A stretch of 13,147 nucleotides of DNA from an uncultured Ruminococcus sp. GTDB taxonomy: Bacteria; Bacillota_A; Clostridia; Oscillospirales; Ruminococcaceae. The notes beneath the pieces are model-generated. The model saw only the letters and a list, made by a program, of their open reading frames with translations. It had not been told where the DNA came from and did not search any database. Both the position numbers and the translations under genes were made by a program. The DNA lies in NCBI GenBank assembly GCA_946629405.1, contig CAMOXW010000100.1:1-13147 (forward strand), in the 5' to 3' direction. This document shows positions 1-6,887 of this stretch, one piece after another (the first letter of the stretch is position 1; the number at the start of each line of letters is the position of its first letter).

Positions 1-1808
1 CCCAGTTCCCGATGACAACGCTTGAGGAGCTCGGTCTGCTCAAGATGGACTTTCTGGGGCTGCGTACGCTCACGATCATTCGCGATACACTCGATTTCAT
101 CAGTCAGGAGGGGAAACCGGTTCCCGATTTCTCAAAAAACGATTTCGACGACCCTGCTGTTTGGGAAATGATCGCGTCGGGCGATACGGACGCCGTGTTC
201 CAGCTCGAATCCGGGGGCATGCGACAGTTTATGATGCAGCTTCGTCCCGACTGCTTCGAAGATCTGATCGCAGGTATTTCCCTGTACCGTCCGGGTCCGA
301 TGGAGCAGATACCGCGCTATATCCGCGGCAAGCATGAGGGCAATATCGAATACGCACATCCTCTGATGGAGCCGATCCTGAAGAATACCTACGGCTGTAT
401 GGTCTATCAGGAACAGGTCATGGAGATATGCCGCAAGGTAGCGGGGTATTCGTACGGTCACGCGGATATCGTCCGCAGGGCAATGGCTAAGAAGAAGCAC
501 GATGTGATGCTCCGCGAGCGCGAATGTTTTGTTGAGGGAGCGCGTAAAAACGGTGTCCCTGAAAGTACAGCCAATGAGATATTTGACGAAATGGTGAGCT
601 TTGCCTCGTATGCTTTCAACAAGTCACACGCAGCCGCCTATGCTTATCTTGCGTATCAGACGGCATATCTGAAATATCACTTCTGCGGTGAGTATATGGC
701 AGCGCTTATGTCAAGTGTAATGGGCATGACCGGAAAGCTTGCAGAGTACATTTCAGCGACCCGCAGCGCCGGCATAGAGATGCACCGCCCGGATGTCAAT
801 ATGAGCACGAAGAATTTCAGATATTCCGGCAGAATGATGTATTTCGGACTGCTTGCAGTAAAGAACGTCGGAAGCGGACTTGCCGACAGGATAATACAGG
901 AACGTTCAGTCAACGGAAGATACACCGGCTTGCAGGACTTCTGCGAGCGGCTGAGCGGCAGGGAGCTCAACAAGAAGGCTCTTGAAAATCTCATCAAGGC
1001 GGGAGCACTCGACGGTCTCGGACTGAACCGCAGGCAGATGGCTGAAAACTACGACATGATAATGGACCTCACAGCCTCAGGCAGCCGCGGTATCATCGAC
1101 GGTCAGCTTAACCTTCTTGAAGCACAGGACAGCTCCGAGCTTAACATCCGTATTCCTCCGAGACCCGAATTTGAGCGCCGGAAGCTTCTGGCAATGGAGA
1201 AGGAAGCGGCAGGTATGTACATCACCGGCAGCCCACTTGATGAATTTGCCTATTTAGCATCGCTCATGCACGCAAAGCGGATCGCTGAGATATCTGATAC
1301 GGAGAGTGTCCGCGACGGCGAACAGGTGAGACTGCTTTGCAGCATAACTGACCGTAAGCTGCATACCACTAAAAAAGGTGACAAGATGAGCTTCCTGACG
1401 GTCGAGGACGACACAGGCGAGACCGAAGCGGTCGTATTTCCTGATCTGTTTGCTATAAGCGCGGCAAAGCTTGCTCCCGAGAGGATAATTATGATAAGCG
1501 GCAAGCTTTCCGTGAAGGACGATAGCGTAAGCGTGATATGCGGCTCGATCGCCGCTGAGGAGGAGCTTGGCAGGATGACGGAGAACATGAAGCTCTGCAT
1601 TAAGACGGCATCGGAAAAGGCATCAGTCAGCCCTGAGCTTGTCCGGATATGCGCGAAATATCCCGGAAACACGCCGGTATGCTTCTATCTCACTGACCGG
1701 AAAAAGCTTGTTATGCCTAAAAATAAGCTGACACTGGGAATTTCGGCTCAGTCTTCGGGCGAGCTTTCGGAGCTTTTCGGAGCATCGCAGGTGGGACTCA
1801 TAGTGTGA
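1..1808 (+). CDS. dnaE: DNA polymerase III subunit alpha, C-terminal part (5' end outside window)
   Basis: Replicative DNA polymerase catalytic subunit, cut at its N-terminal side by the window edge. The frame is open from base 3 and about 600 residues remain of a family usually near 1150. The fragment begins just before the KMDFLGLRTL motif. Its Asp (codon 48-50) matches the third catalytic aspartate of the C-family palm (E. coli D555, from memory). Next come the fingers motifs VFQLESGGM, CFEDLIAGISLYRPGP and YQEQVM, then SYAFNKSHAAAYA. Counting from the in-frame Met at 12, a helix-hairpin-helix region lies near residues 300-350. QLNLL near 365 resembles a beta-clamp-binding peptide, and an OB fold (GDKMSFLTVEDDTGETEAVVF) lies near 437-510. 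It is DnaE type, not PolC, because no exonuclease insertion or PolC ordering is seen. The next gene, pfkA, has its own promoter. The Met at 12 is internal, not a start. Confidence 0.97.
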   Translation, partial: QFPMTTLEELGLLKMDFLGLRTLTIIRDTLDFISQEGKPVPDFSKNDFDDPAVWEMIASGDTDAVFQLESGGMRQFMMQLRPDCFEDLIAGISLYRPGPMEQIPRYIRGKHEGNIEYAHPLMEPILKNTYGCMVYQEQVMEICRKVAGYSYGHADIVRRAMAKKKHDVMLRERECFVEGARKNGVPESTANEIFDEMVSFASYAFNKSHAAAYAYLAYQTAYLKYHFCGEYMAALMSSVMGMTGKLAEYISATRSAGIEMHRPDVNMSTKNFRYSGRMMYFGLLAVKNVGSGLADRIIQERSVNGRYTGLQDFCERLSGRELNKKALENLIKAGALDGLGLNRRQMAENYDMIMDLTASGSRGIIDGQLNLLEAQDSSELNIRIPPRPEFERRKLLAMEKEAAGMYITGSPLDEFAYLASLMHAKRIAEISDTESVRDGEQVRLLCSITDRKLHTTKKGDKMSFLTVEDDTGETEAVVFPDLFAISAAKLAPERIIMISGKLSVKDDSVSVICGSIAAEEELGRMTENMKLCIKTASEKASVSPELVRICAKYPGNTPVCFYLTDRKKLVMPKNKLTLGISAQSSGELSELFGASQVGLIV

Positions 1809-1815
1809 AAAGAAG

Positions 1816-1839
1816 ATTTTTGCTGAATTGAGCAAAAAT
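1816..1839. repeat. AT-rich inverted repeat after dnaE
   Basis: ATTTTTGCT and AGCAAAAAT form a perfect 9-bp stem around a 6-nt loop, starting 8 nt after the dnaE stop. Its position suits a transcript end, but the stem is mostly A-T and no T-run follows on the + strand. It is at best a weak terminator or a 3'-end structure. Confidence 0.35.
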
Positions 1840-1853
1840 ATGAGAAATCCCCC

Positions 1854-1882
1854 TTGACAATTTTTCAGCAAAGTAGTACAAT
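1854..1882 (+). promoter_or_regulatory. sigma-A promoter of pfkA
   Basis: A perfect -35 TTGACA (1854-1859), a 17-nt spacer and a -10 TACAAT (1877-1882, one mismatch to TATAAT) lie 46 bases after dnaE. The transcript start is expected near 1889, giving a leader of about 75 nt before the pfkA start codon. This makes pfkA independent of dnaE transcription. Confidence 0.88.
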
Positions 1883-1902
1883 ATATATTGTATGGAATTA
1901 TG

Positions 1903-1924
1903 TTACGGCAGAGACCTGCTGTAA
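1903..1924 (+). promoter_or_regulatory. Hairpin in the pfkA 5' leader
   Basis: TTACGGCAG and CTGCTGTAA pair over 9 bp (one G-U) around the 4-nt loop AGAC. It starts about 14 nt after the predicted transcript start and ends 39 nt before the ATG, so it does not mask the ribosome binding site (GGAG at 1953-1956). No U-run follows, so it is not a terminator. A role in mRNA stability or as a binding site is only inference. Confidence 0.5.
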
Positions 1925-1963
1925 GTGAATAATATAACGCCATGTGCAGAATGGAGAATATTT

Positions 1964-2926
1964 ATGATCAAGAAAATCGGTGTATTGACCAGCGGAGGAG
2001 ACGCTCCCGGAATGAATGCTGCTGTAAGAGCTGTAGTAAGATCGGCTATCAGCAAGGGTATGGAGGTCTACGGCATCCGCAGAGGCTATACCGGTCTCAT
2101 CAGCGGCGATATCTTCCAGATGGACGAGAGAAGCGTTTCTGATATAATCCACAGAGGCGGAACGATCCTCTATACAGCAAGGTGTCCTGAATTCAGAACT
2201 GCTGAGGGCGTTGCAAAGGGTAAGGCAAGGTGCGACGAGCTTGGTATCGAGGGTCTTGTTGTTATCGGCGGAGACGGCTCATTCAGAGGCGCGGCTGACC
2301 TTTCAGCACAGGGTGTGCTCTGCATCGGTCTTCCCGGAACTATCGACAATGATATAGCCTGCACAGAATATACTATCGGTTTTGATACAGCAATGAACAC
2401 CGCTATGGAAATGGTGGACAAGCTCCGTGATACCTCCCAGTCCCACGACAGATGCTCTGTTGTTGAGGTAATGGGCAGAGGTGCAGGTCATATCGCAGTA
2501 AATACAGGTATTGCCTGCGGTGCTACTGATATCATCACAAAGGAAGTTCCCTACGACCTTAATGCAATTGCAAAGACAATGCTTGAGAAGAAGTCTAAGG
2601 GCAAGCAGAACTTCGTAGTTATCGTAGCAGAGGGAATCGGTCACGCTCAGGAGATCGCGACCGCTCTCCAGGAGAAAACCCACATCGAGGCAAGAGCTAC
2701 AGTTCTCGGCCACGTTCAGAGAGGCGGCTCGCCTACAGTAAGAGACAGAGTTGAGGCAACCAGAATGGGCTATTATGCAGTTGAACTGCTTGAGCAGGGT
2801 ATCGGCAACCGCGTTGTAGGCATCAAGGACAGCAAGCTCGTTGACTATGATATCCAGGAAGCTCTCTCAATGCAGAAGCCTTATGATATCAAGCTTCACA
2901 AGATCGCAGAGGAGATCGCATTCTGA
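1964..2926 (+). CDS. pfkA: ATP-dependent 6-phosphofructokinase
   Basis: Phosphorylates fructose 6-phosphate to fructose 1,6-bisphosphate in glycolysis, in the cytoplasm. The product is 320 residues, the usual size for bacterial PfkA. The N-terminus GVLTSGGDAPGMNAAVR is the nucleotide-binding start of the family. GGDGS (residues 102-106) and PGTIDND (around 124-130, catalytic Asp 128) follow. Gly at 105 and Gly at 125, in place of the Asp and Lys of pyrophosphate-dependent enzymes, indicate ATP as phosphoryl donor. EVMGRGAGHIA and LGHVQRGGSP are substrate and effector site motifs. The ATG at 1964 is chosen because GGAG lies 7 nt upstream and the protein then begins MIKKIGVLTSGG. A GTG at 1925 would add 13 residues without a Shine-Dalgarno. 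Arginines are mostly AGA, unlike the CGN-rich first part of dnaE, which suggests high expression. Confidence 0.98.
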   Translation: MIKKIGVLTSGGDAPGMNAAVRAVVRSAISKGMEVYGIRRGYTGLISGDIFQMDERSVSDIIHRGGTILYTARCPEFRTAEGVAKGKARCDELGIEGLVVIGGDGSFRGAADLSAQGVLCIGLPGTIDNDIACTEYTIGFDTAMNTAMEMVDKLRDTSQSHDRCSVVEVMGRGAGHIAVNTGIACGATDIITKEVPYDLNAIAKTMLEKKSKGKQNFVVIVAEGIGHAQEIATALQEKTHIEARATVLGHVQRGGSPTVRDRVEATRMGYYAVELLEQGIGNRVVGIKDSKLVDYDIQEALSMQKPYDIKLHKIAEEIAF

Positions 2927-2949
2927 TCCGATGATGATCTATAATAAAC

Positions 2950-2980
2950 AAAGGGCGCATAACTGCGCCCTTTTGTGTTT
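2950..2980. terminator. Bidirectional terminator between pfkA and the S1-domain gene
   Basis: GGGCGCA and TGCGCCC (2953-2959 and 2964-2970) form a 7-bp GC stem with loop TAAC. It is extended by flanking AAA/TTT pairs. TTTTGTGTTT follows on the + strand and TTTGTTTATTAT on the - strand. It sits between two convergent genes and just touches the stop codon of the - strand gene, so it can end both transcripts. Confidence 0.9.
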
Positions 2981-3899
2981 ATTCAAACCTTGAGATGATC
3001 TGCTTTCCTGAGACGGGGGTGGAGTAGACCCATTCGGAGATATGTCCGTCATTTATGAAATATTCCGGCTCGGGGAGAAAACTGCTTTCCTCGCAGACAT
3101 CCACGATAACGAGCTTTATCTTCATTTTATCTGGTAGTATCGCCTTGATGTACGCGCTTACACGCTGACCGGGAGATATGTTTTCTTTAGGCTCGGCAAG
3201 CCCTGCGAGATTCGGCGTAAGCTCGACAAAAACGCCGTATTCCTCGACTGAGCGGACGATACCGGAGACCGTTTCACCGGCGGAAAACCGGGAGCTGTTC
3301 TGTTCCCATGTTCCGAGCAGCTCCTTGTGTGAGAGGCAGATCCTTCCACTGTCACGGGACTTAACAACAGCTCTGATGTACTGGCCTGTACGGAAGCGGT
3401 CTGAGGGGTGAGAGATACGCGAGACCGAGATCGCATCTATCGGTATGAGGGAAGGGATACCGCAGCCTATATCGACAAAGCAGCCGAATTGCTCGAGGTG
3501 GGTGACCCGTGCGTCTATGACATCCCCGCAGTGAAGGGCTGAGATATAGCTTGTGAGACAGTCCTCCTGTGCGGCACGACGCGAGAGGATGGCGGTAACC
3601 TTGCCGTCGTCGCCGAGTGTGAGTTCCTTTATCTTGAAGCAGACAGGCTTGTTGACCCTTGAAATTATCGCAATATCGCGGGTAGTGCCTTCAGCAATGC
3701 CGACAGCGCCCTCCTCGCGGGGGATGATCCCGGCAGCACATGGCAGCTCAACAATGAGGTCGTGTGAGCCGGTACACATTACAGCCCGCGCTTCGAGGAT
3801 AAAGCCCTTTTCGAGAGCCTCGCTCAGGCCCTCCGGCGAGGAGATGCAGCGCTGATTTTCGGGAGAATTTATGAGGGCTCCTTCAGGTTTAAAGTTCAT
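2979..3899 (-). CDS. Protein with three S1 RNA-binding domains, ribosomal protein S1-like
   Basis: A 306-residue protein with three consecutive S1 (OB-fold) repeats. A divergent first one spans about 30-108, ending KVTAILSRRAAQE. The second is canonical at about 124-193 (GDVIDARVTHLEQFGCFVDIG ending GRICLSHKE, described in parts). The third is at about 207-266 (GIVRSVEEYGVFVEL, then a basic KMKIKLVIV strand). The first repeat followed by canonical ones resembles the N-terminal half of ribosomal protein S1. The protein is shorter than the four- to six-repeat RpsA and has a 40-residue C-terminal tail without an S1 pattern. It is expected to bind mRNA or rRNA in the cytoplasm; the exact role is unknown. 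The ATG at 3899 has GGAGGT 6 nt upstream. It lies 60 nt after the small gene at 3960-4313 on the same strand and shares a terminator with pfkA. Confidence 0.85.
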   Translation of the reverse strand: MNFKPEGALINSPENQRCISSPEGLSEALEKGFILEARAVMCTGSHDLIVELPCAAGIIPREEGAVGIAEGTTRDIAIISRVNKPVCFKIKELTLGDDGKVTAILSRRAAQEDCLTSYISALHCGDVIDARVTHLEQFGCFVDIGCGIPSLIPIDAISVSRISHPSDRFRTGQYIRAVVKSRDSGRICLSHKELLGTWEQNSSRFSAGETVSGIVRSVEEYGVFVELTPNLAGLAEPKENISPGQRVSAYIKAILPDKMKIKLVIVDVCEESSFLPEPEYFINDGHISEWVYSTPVSGKQIISRFE

Positions 3900-3959
3900 A
3901 TTTATACCTCCAATAGCTTTGATAGTTGATTATATGCACAGGAGGCGGAGGATATGCTA

Positions 3960-4313
3960 TTATTCAGACGAGGTCACTGACAGACCGCCCATAGCGTTGA
4001 AAACAGCCTTTACCGCAGAGGTTTGAGACTTCTCGCAGATGACGTATATCCGGGTATTTCTCCGGCGTGATGGTTCCGGTATCACGTCCTCGGAGGCGGG
4101 GGATTCCATGACGGCAGTAATGTAGTTGTGAGTGGTGACTGCGGTCGGGATAACTGTATAAATACAGCCTCCGCGCAGCTTGACCGCCTCGTCGGAGCGC
4201 CTGTTGTACATAAGTCCGGAGGAATACACGCTGCCGACCTTTTCGCGGACCTTTTTGACAGCAAGCTCGGCAAGCTCCGGGGTCTCAAATTCTGCTGATA
4301 TTCTGGCTATCAT
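3960..4313 (-). CDS. Uncharacterised 117-residue alpha/beta protein
   Basis: I do not recognise this family. The protein is soluble, with no signal peptide or membrane segment. Two similar beta-alpha-beta stretches are visible. One is residues 1-32 (strand MIARISAEF, helix PELAELAVKKVREKV, strand SVYSSG). The other is residues 87-114 (strand TRIYVICEK, helix TSAVKAVFNAMGG, strand LSVTS). Strands near 48-58 and 61-68 lie between them. This suggests a ferredoxin-like fold, by inference only. The linker near 75-87 is Pro/Arg-rich. The ATG at 4313 has AAAGGA about 7 nt upstream. It precedes the S1-domain gene on the same strand by 60 nt, so a shared transcript is likely. It is divergent from the DUF951 gene. 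No clear promoter of its own is visible. Confidence 0.72.
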   Translation of the reverse strand: MIARISAEFETPELAELAVKKVREKVGSVYSSGLMYNRRSDEAVKLRGGCIYTVIPTAVTTHNYITAVMESPASEDVIPEPSRRRNTRIYVICEKSQTSAVKAVFNAMGGLSVTSSE

Positions 4314-4335
4314 AGTTTATCCTTTCAATTTTCCC

Positions 4336-4378
4336 GGAAGTACAGTCGGACGTTGCAGGAACGTAACGGAGGACTTCC
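4336..4378. repeat. Nested inverted repeat in the divergent intergenic region
   Basis: Outer arms GGAAGT (4336-4341) and ACTTCC (4373-4378) enclose inner arms ACGTT and AACGT (4350-4354 and 4360-4364) around GCAGG. It lies 23 bp upstream of the - strand gene start, so it would fall in that gene's leader RNA. It could be an RNA structure or a protein-binding palindrome. No known motif is recognised. Confidence 0.4.
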
Positions 4379-4459
4379 TAAAATTAGTAGACTTCAATAT
4401 GTTTATGGGTTGGTTTTTATTATTTTTCCACAAAATCAAAAAAATATACCGTTTAAATA

Positions 4460-4488
4460 TTGATTTATGGACTGTTTTGAGGTATAAT
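4460..4488 (+). promoter_or_regulatory. sigma-A promoter of the DUF951-prfA-tsaC-coaE-M18 operon
   Basis: -35 TTGATT (4460-4465), a 17-nt spacer and a perfect -10 TATAAT (4483-4488). The A/T-rich run just upstream (about 4415-4459) resembles an UP element. The transcript start is expected near 4495, about 63 nt before the TTG start of the DUF951 gene. No other good promoter is seen before the terminator at 8982-9020. Confidence 0.8.
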
Positions 4489-4510
4489 GTGAAATGTACG
4501 ATTTTTTCAA

Positions 4511-4534
4511 GTCAGCCTGCTGAGCGGTGCTGAC
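4511..4534 (+). promoter_or_regulatory. Short inverted repeat in the operon leader
   Basis: GTCAGC (4511-4516) and GCTGAC (4529-4534) are perfect 6-bp arms with a 12-nt loop, ending 9 nt before the Shine-Dalgarno core AGGAGG at 4544-4549. In the leader RNA this would put a hairpin beside the ribosome binding site. The significance is uncertain because the arms are short. Confidence 0.35.
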
Positions 4535-4557
4535 AGTGACCGGAGGAGGGGAACGTT

Positions 4558-4746
4558 TTGGACATCAGACCGGGCGATGTGCTCACAATGAAAAAGAATC
4601 ATCCGTGCGGTGCGAACGAGATGTTCGTGATACGATCCGGAATGGACTTCCGCCTAAGGTGCGTAAAGTGCTCGCGCGAGTTCATGGTACCGCGCAATAA
4701 GATCGAAAAGAGCATACGCTCAGTAAAGCACGCCGACGAGGGATAG
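4558..4746 (+). CDS. DUF951 family small protein (zinc-ribbon-like)
   Basis: A 62-residue protein matching the Firmicutes DUF951 family (B. subtilis YyzM type): MDIRPGDVLTMKKNHPCG at the start, then IRSGMDFRLRCVKC, then MVPRNKIEK. Cys17, Cys35 and Cys38, with His15 nearby, could hold a metal ion, by analogy to zinc ribbons. The function is unknown. The N-terminal half has an SH3-like/KOW-like strand pattern (GDVLTMKK), so nucleic-acid or ribosome association is possible but unproven. The start is TTG. GGAGGAGGGG at 4542-4551 with AGGAGG ending 8 nt upstream supports it, and family alignments begin at this MDI. It is the first gene of an operon with prfA, 49 nt upstream of it. Confidence 0.9.
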   Translation: MDIRPGDVLTMKKNHPCGANEMFVIRSGMDFRLRCVKCSREFMVPRNKIEKSIRSVKHADEG

Positions 4747-4795
4747 GCTCGCTGTTCTTGCATACATTAATATATAACAGGACAGGAGTTTTGGA

Positions 4796-5869
4796 ATGTT
4801 TGAAAAGCTTGAAGTAATGGAGCAGCGTTACGGCGAGATAAGTGATAAGCTTTCCGACCCGGAGGTCATTGCCGATAATAAGCTGTACGCGCAGCTCATG
4901 AAGGAGTTCAAGAGCCTGACGCCGATAATTGAGAAGTTCCGAGAATACAAGCGGGCTAAGGTTTCCTTTGACGAGGCTAAGGAGCTGCTTGACGGCGGCG
5001 GACTTGACAGGGATTTCCGGGAAATGGCTCAGACTGAGCTGGAGGAGTCACGCAGTGCAATGGAGGTTGCCTCACAGGAGCTGAAGGTGCTGCTTCTTCC
5101 GAAGGACCCCAACGATGACAAGAACGTTATAATCGAGATAAGAGGCGGCGCAGGCGGCGAGGAGGCTTCGCTCTTTGCAAATTCCCTCTACCGTATGTAC
5201 ACGATGTACGCTGAGGCACGAGGCTGGAAGCAGGAAGTGCTCAGCGCGAATCCCACGGAGCTTGGCGGCTTCAAGGAGATAAGCTTCTCAATTGAGGGTG
5301 AAGGTGCCTACTCACGCTTGAAGTATGAAAGCGGAGTGCATCGTGTGCAGAGAGTTCCCGAGACTGAATCCCAGGGACGCATACACACTTCTACGGTAAC
5401 TGTGGCGGTGCTTGTCGAAGCAGACGAGGTCGAGCTTGAAATTGACCCTACTGACCTTAAAATAGACTATTTCCGCGCAAGCGGAGCAGGCGGACAGCAT
5501 ATAAATAAAACAGAGTCTGCCGTGCGTATAACCTACCTCCCGACAAATGTGGTTGTGGAGTGCCAGGACGAGAGAAGCCAGCATAAGAACAAGGACAAGG
5601 CAATGAAGATCCTTCGTTCAAGGATATATGAAGCAATGCAGGAGGAACAGAACGCTAAGATCGCTTCGGAAAGAAAGAATCAGGTCGGCACAGGTGACCG
5701 CTCGGAGCGCATCAGGACGTATAACTATCCGCAGGGAAGACTCACTGACCACCGCATAGGACTAACACTCTACCGGCTCGAGGACGTTCTCAACGGAAAT
5801 CTTGATGAAGTATTTGACGCTCTTGCAACCGCAGATCAGGCTGCAAAGCTTGCAAATCAGGAAGCGTAG
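4796..5869 (+). CDS. prfA: Peptide chain release factor 1
   Basis: Recognises UAA and UAG stop codons in the ribosomal A site and triggers peptide release. The product is 357 residues, the normal RF1 length. The codon-recognition tripeptide is PET (residues 188-190), the Firmicutes form of the RF1 PxT motif, and not the SPF of RF2. The catalytic GGQ is at 232-234 within [12 protein letters not shown]. The helical N-terminal domain 1 (about 1-100) and the C-terminal [19 protein letters not shown] stretch are typical. The Gln of GGQ is normally methylated by PrmC; prmC is not in this window. The ATG at 4796 has AGGAG 7 nt upstream. tsaC starts 4 nt after the stop, so they are co-transcribed. 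Confidence 0.98.
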   Translation: MFEKLEVMEQRYGEISDKLSDPEVIADNKLYAQLMKEFKSLTPIIEKFREYKRAKVSFDEAKELLDGGGLDRDFREMAQTELEESRSAMEVASQELKVLLLPKDPNDDKNVIIEIRGGAGGEEASLFANSLYRMYTMYAEARGWKQEVLSANPTELGGFKEISFSIEGEGAYSRLKYESGVHRVQRVPETESQGRIHTSTVTVAVLVEADEVELEIDPTDLKIDYFRASGAGGQHINKTESAVRITYLPTNVVVECQDERSQHKNKDKAMKILRSRIYEAMQEEQNAKIASERKNQVGTGDRSERIRTYNYPQGRLTDHRIGLTLYRLEDVLNGNLDEVFDALATADQAAKLANQEA

Positions 5870-5873
5870 GAAT

Positions 5874-6887
5874 ATGGATACACTTATATTAAGCGACTGC
5901 CTTTCCGACCTGAAAAAGGCCGCTGAGCTTATCAGGAACGGCAGTATAGTCGGCATCCCTACCGAAACAGTTTACGGACTTGGCGCGGACGCCGCCAATG
6001 AGGATGCCGTAAGAGCTGTATTTGCCGCAAAAGGCAGACCTGCCGACAATCCGCTTATCGTTCATCTTGCAGATTTTTCACAGGCTGTGGGATATACTTC
6101 GGATATACCGGAGCTTGCATGGCAGCTTGCGGAGAGATTCTGTCCGGGACCGCTTACAATGGTTCTGCCGAAGAACGACAGGATACCAATGGTGACCTCC
6201 GGAGGACTTGACACAGTCGGTATAAGGGTGCCGTCACATAGGGTGATGCACAGTATCATAGAGCTTTCGGGCTGCCCGATAGCTGCACCATCGGCGAATA
6301 CGTCAGGCTATCCGAGCCCGACGTCAGCACAGCACGTTATCAGTGATATGAACGGCAGGATAGCTGCCGTTGTTGATGGAGGACAGTCGGAATTCGGGGT
6401 TGAATCAACAGTGATATCATTCGACAGCAGCAGGTCAGTCCGGATACTTCGTCCGGGCGCTGTGACAAGGGGAATGCTGCTGGAGGTATGCGATGAGGTC
6501 GTGATCGACCCGGCGATACTCAGCGAGGTCGAGGCAGGAGCAAGAGTAGCTTCGCCTGGTATGAAATACAAGCACTATTCGCCAAAGGCTGATATCATCA
6601 TGGTTGATGGCGGCATCAGAGGCTTCACGGAGCTGGTCGGAGGCAGTCAGGGCGAGGGGGTATTCGCACTGATATTTGATGGCGATGCAGAGAGCTTCCC
6701 CTACAGGTATATGACATACGGCGCAGACAGCGCTCAGCAGGCTCATCTGCTGTTTCAGCGCCTGAGGGAGCTTGACGAGATAGGTGCAAAGAAGGTATAC
6801 GTCCGCGCACCCTCACCGGAGGGCATGGGACTTGCAGTATATAACCGCCTTATAAGGGCGGCGGGATTTGAGGTGATAAGGGTATGA
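5874..6887 (+). CDS. tsaC: L-threonylcarbamoyladenylate synthase (Sua5/YwlC type)
   Basis: Makes threonylcarbamoyl-AMP from threonine, bicarbonate and ATP, the first step of the t6A37 modification on ANN-decoding tRNAs. The product is 337 residues: a YrdC domain (about 10-200), then a linker with SPGMKYKHYSP (227-236), then a C-terminal Sua5 domain. It is therefore the long Sua5 form, not the short E. coli TsaC. Visible motifs are GIPTETVYGLGADA (27-40), KGRPADNPLIVH (53-64), GPLTMVLPK, VGIRVPSH, APSANTSG (138-145) and GVESTV. The ATG at 5874 is chosen because the protein then begins just ahead of the YrdC domain and is preceded by AGGAAG in the prfA 3' end. An upstream in-frame ATG at 5802 would overlap prfA by 68 bases. 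Its last 4 bases overlap the coaE start (ATGA). Confidence 0.96.
   Translation: MDTLILSDCLSDLKKAAELIRNGSIVGIPTETVYGLGADAANEDAVRAVFAAKGRPADNPLIVHLADFSQAVGYTSDIPELAWQLAERFCPGPLTMVLPKNDRIPMVTSGGLDTVGIRVPSHRVMHSIIELSGCPIAAPSANTSGYPSPTSAQHVISDMNGRIAAVVDGGQSEFGVESTVISFDSSRSVRILRPGAVTRGMLLEVCDEVVIDPAILSEVEAGARVASPGMKYKHYSPKADIIMVDGGIRGFTELVGGSQGEGVFALIFDGDAESFPYRYMTYGADSAQQAHLLFQRLRELDEIGAKKVYVRAPSPEGMGLAVYNRLIRAAGFEVIRV

Noticed and set aside
132..500. Long antisense open frames opposite dnaE, and many similar ones opposite other genes
   Set aside because: They lie fully inside well-supported genes, lack ribosome sites and have no recognisable motifs.
1925..1963. Upstream GTG start adding 13 residues to PfkA
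   Set aside because: No Shine-Dalgarno, and the family starts at MIKKIGVLTSGG, with GGAG well placed before the ATG at 1964.
3929..3934. TATAAT on the - strand upstream of the S1-domain gene
   Set aside because: No acceptable -35 box 16-18 nt upstream and no TGn extension.
4381..4480. Promoter for the unknown - strand gene at 3960-4313
   Set aside because: AT-rich, with TTGATT- and TTGAAG-like -35 candidates, but none has a -10 at proper spacing. The start of this transcript stays unknown.
4750..4785. Separate promoter for prfA (TATAAC at 4773-4778)
   Set aside because: No -35 box, and the transcript would start in the ribosome binding site.
5802..5873. Upstream ATG extending TsaC into prfA
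   Set aside because: The extra 24 residues are just prfA sequence in another frame and are absent from the family.
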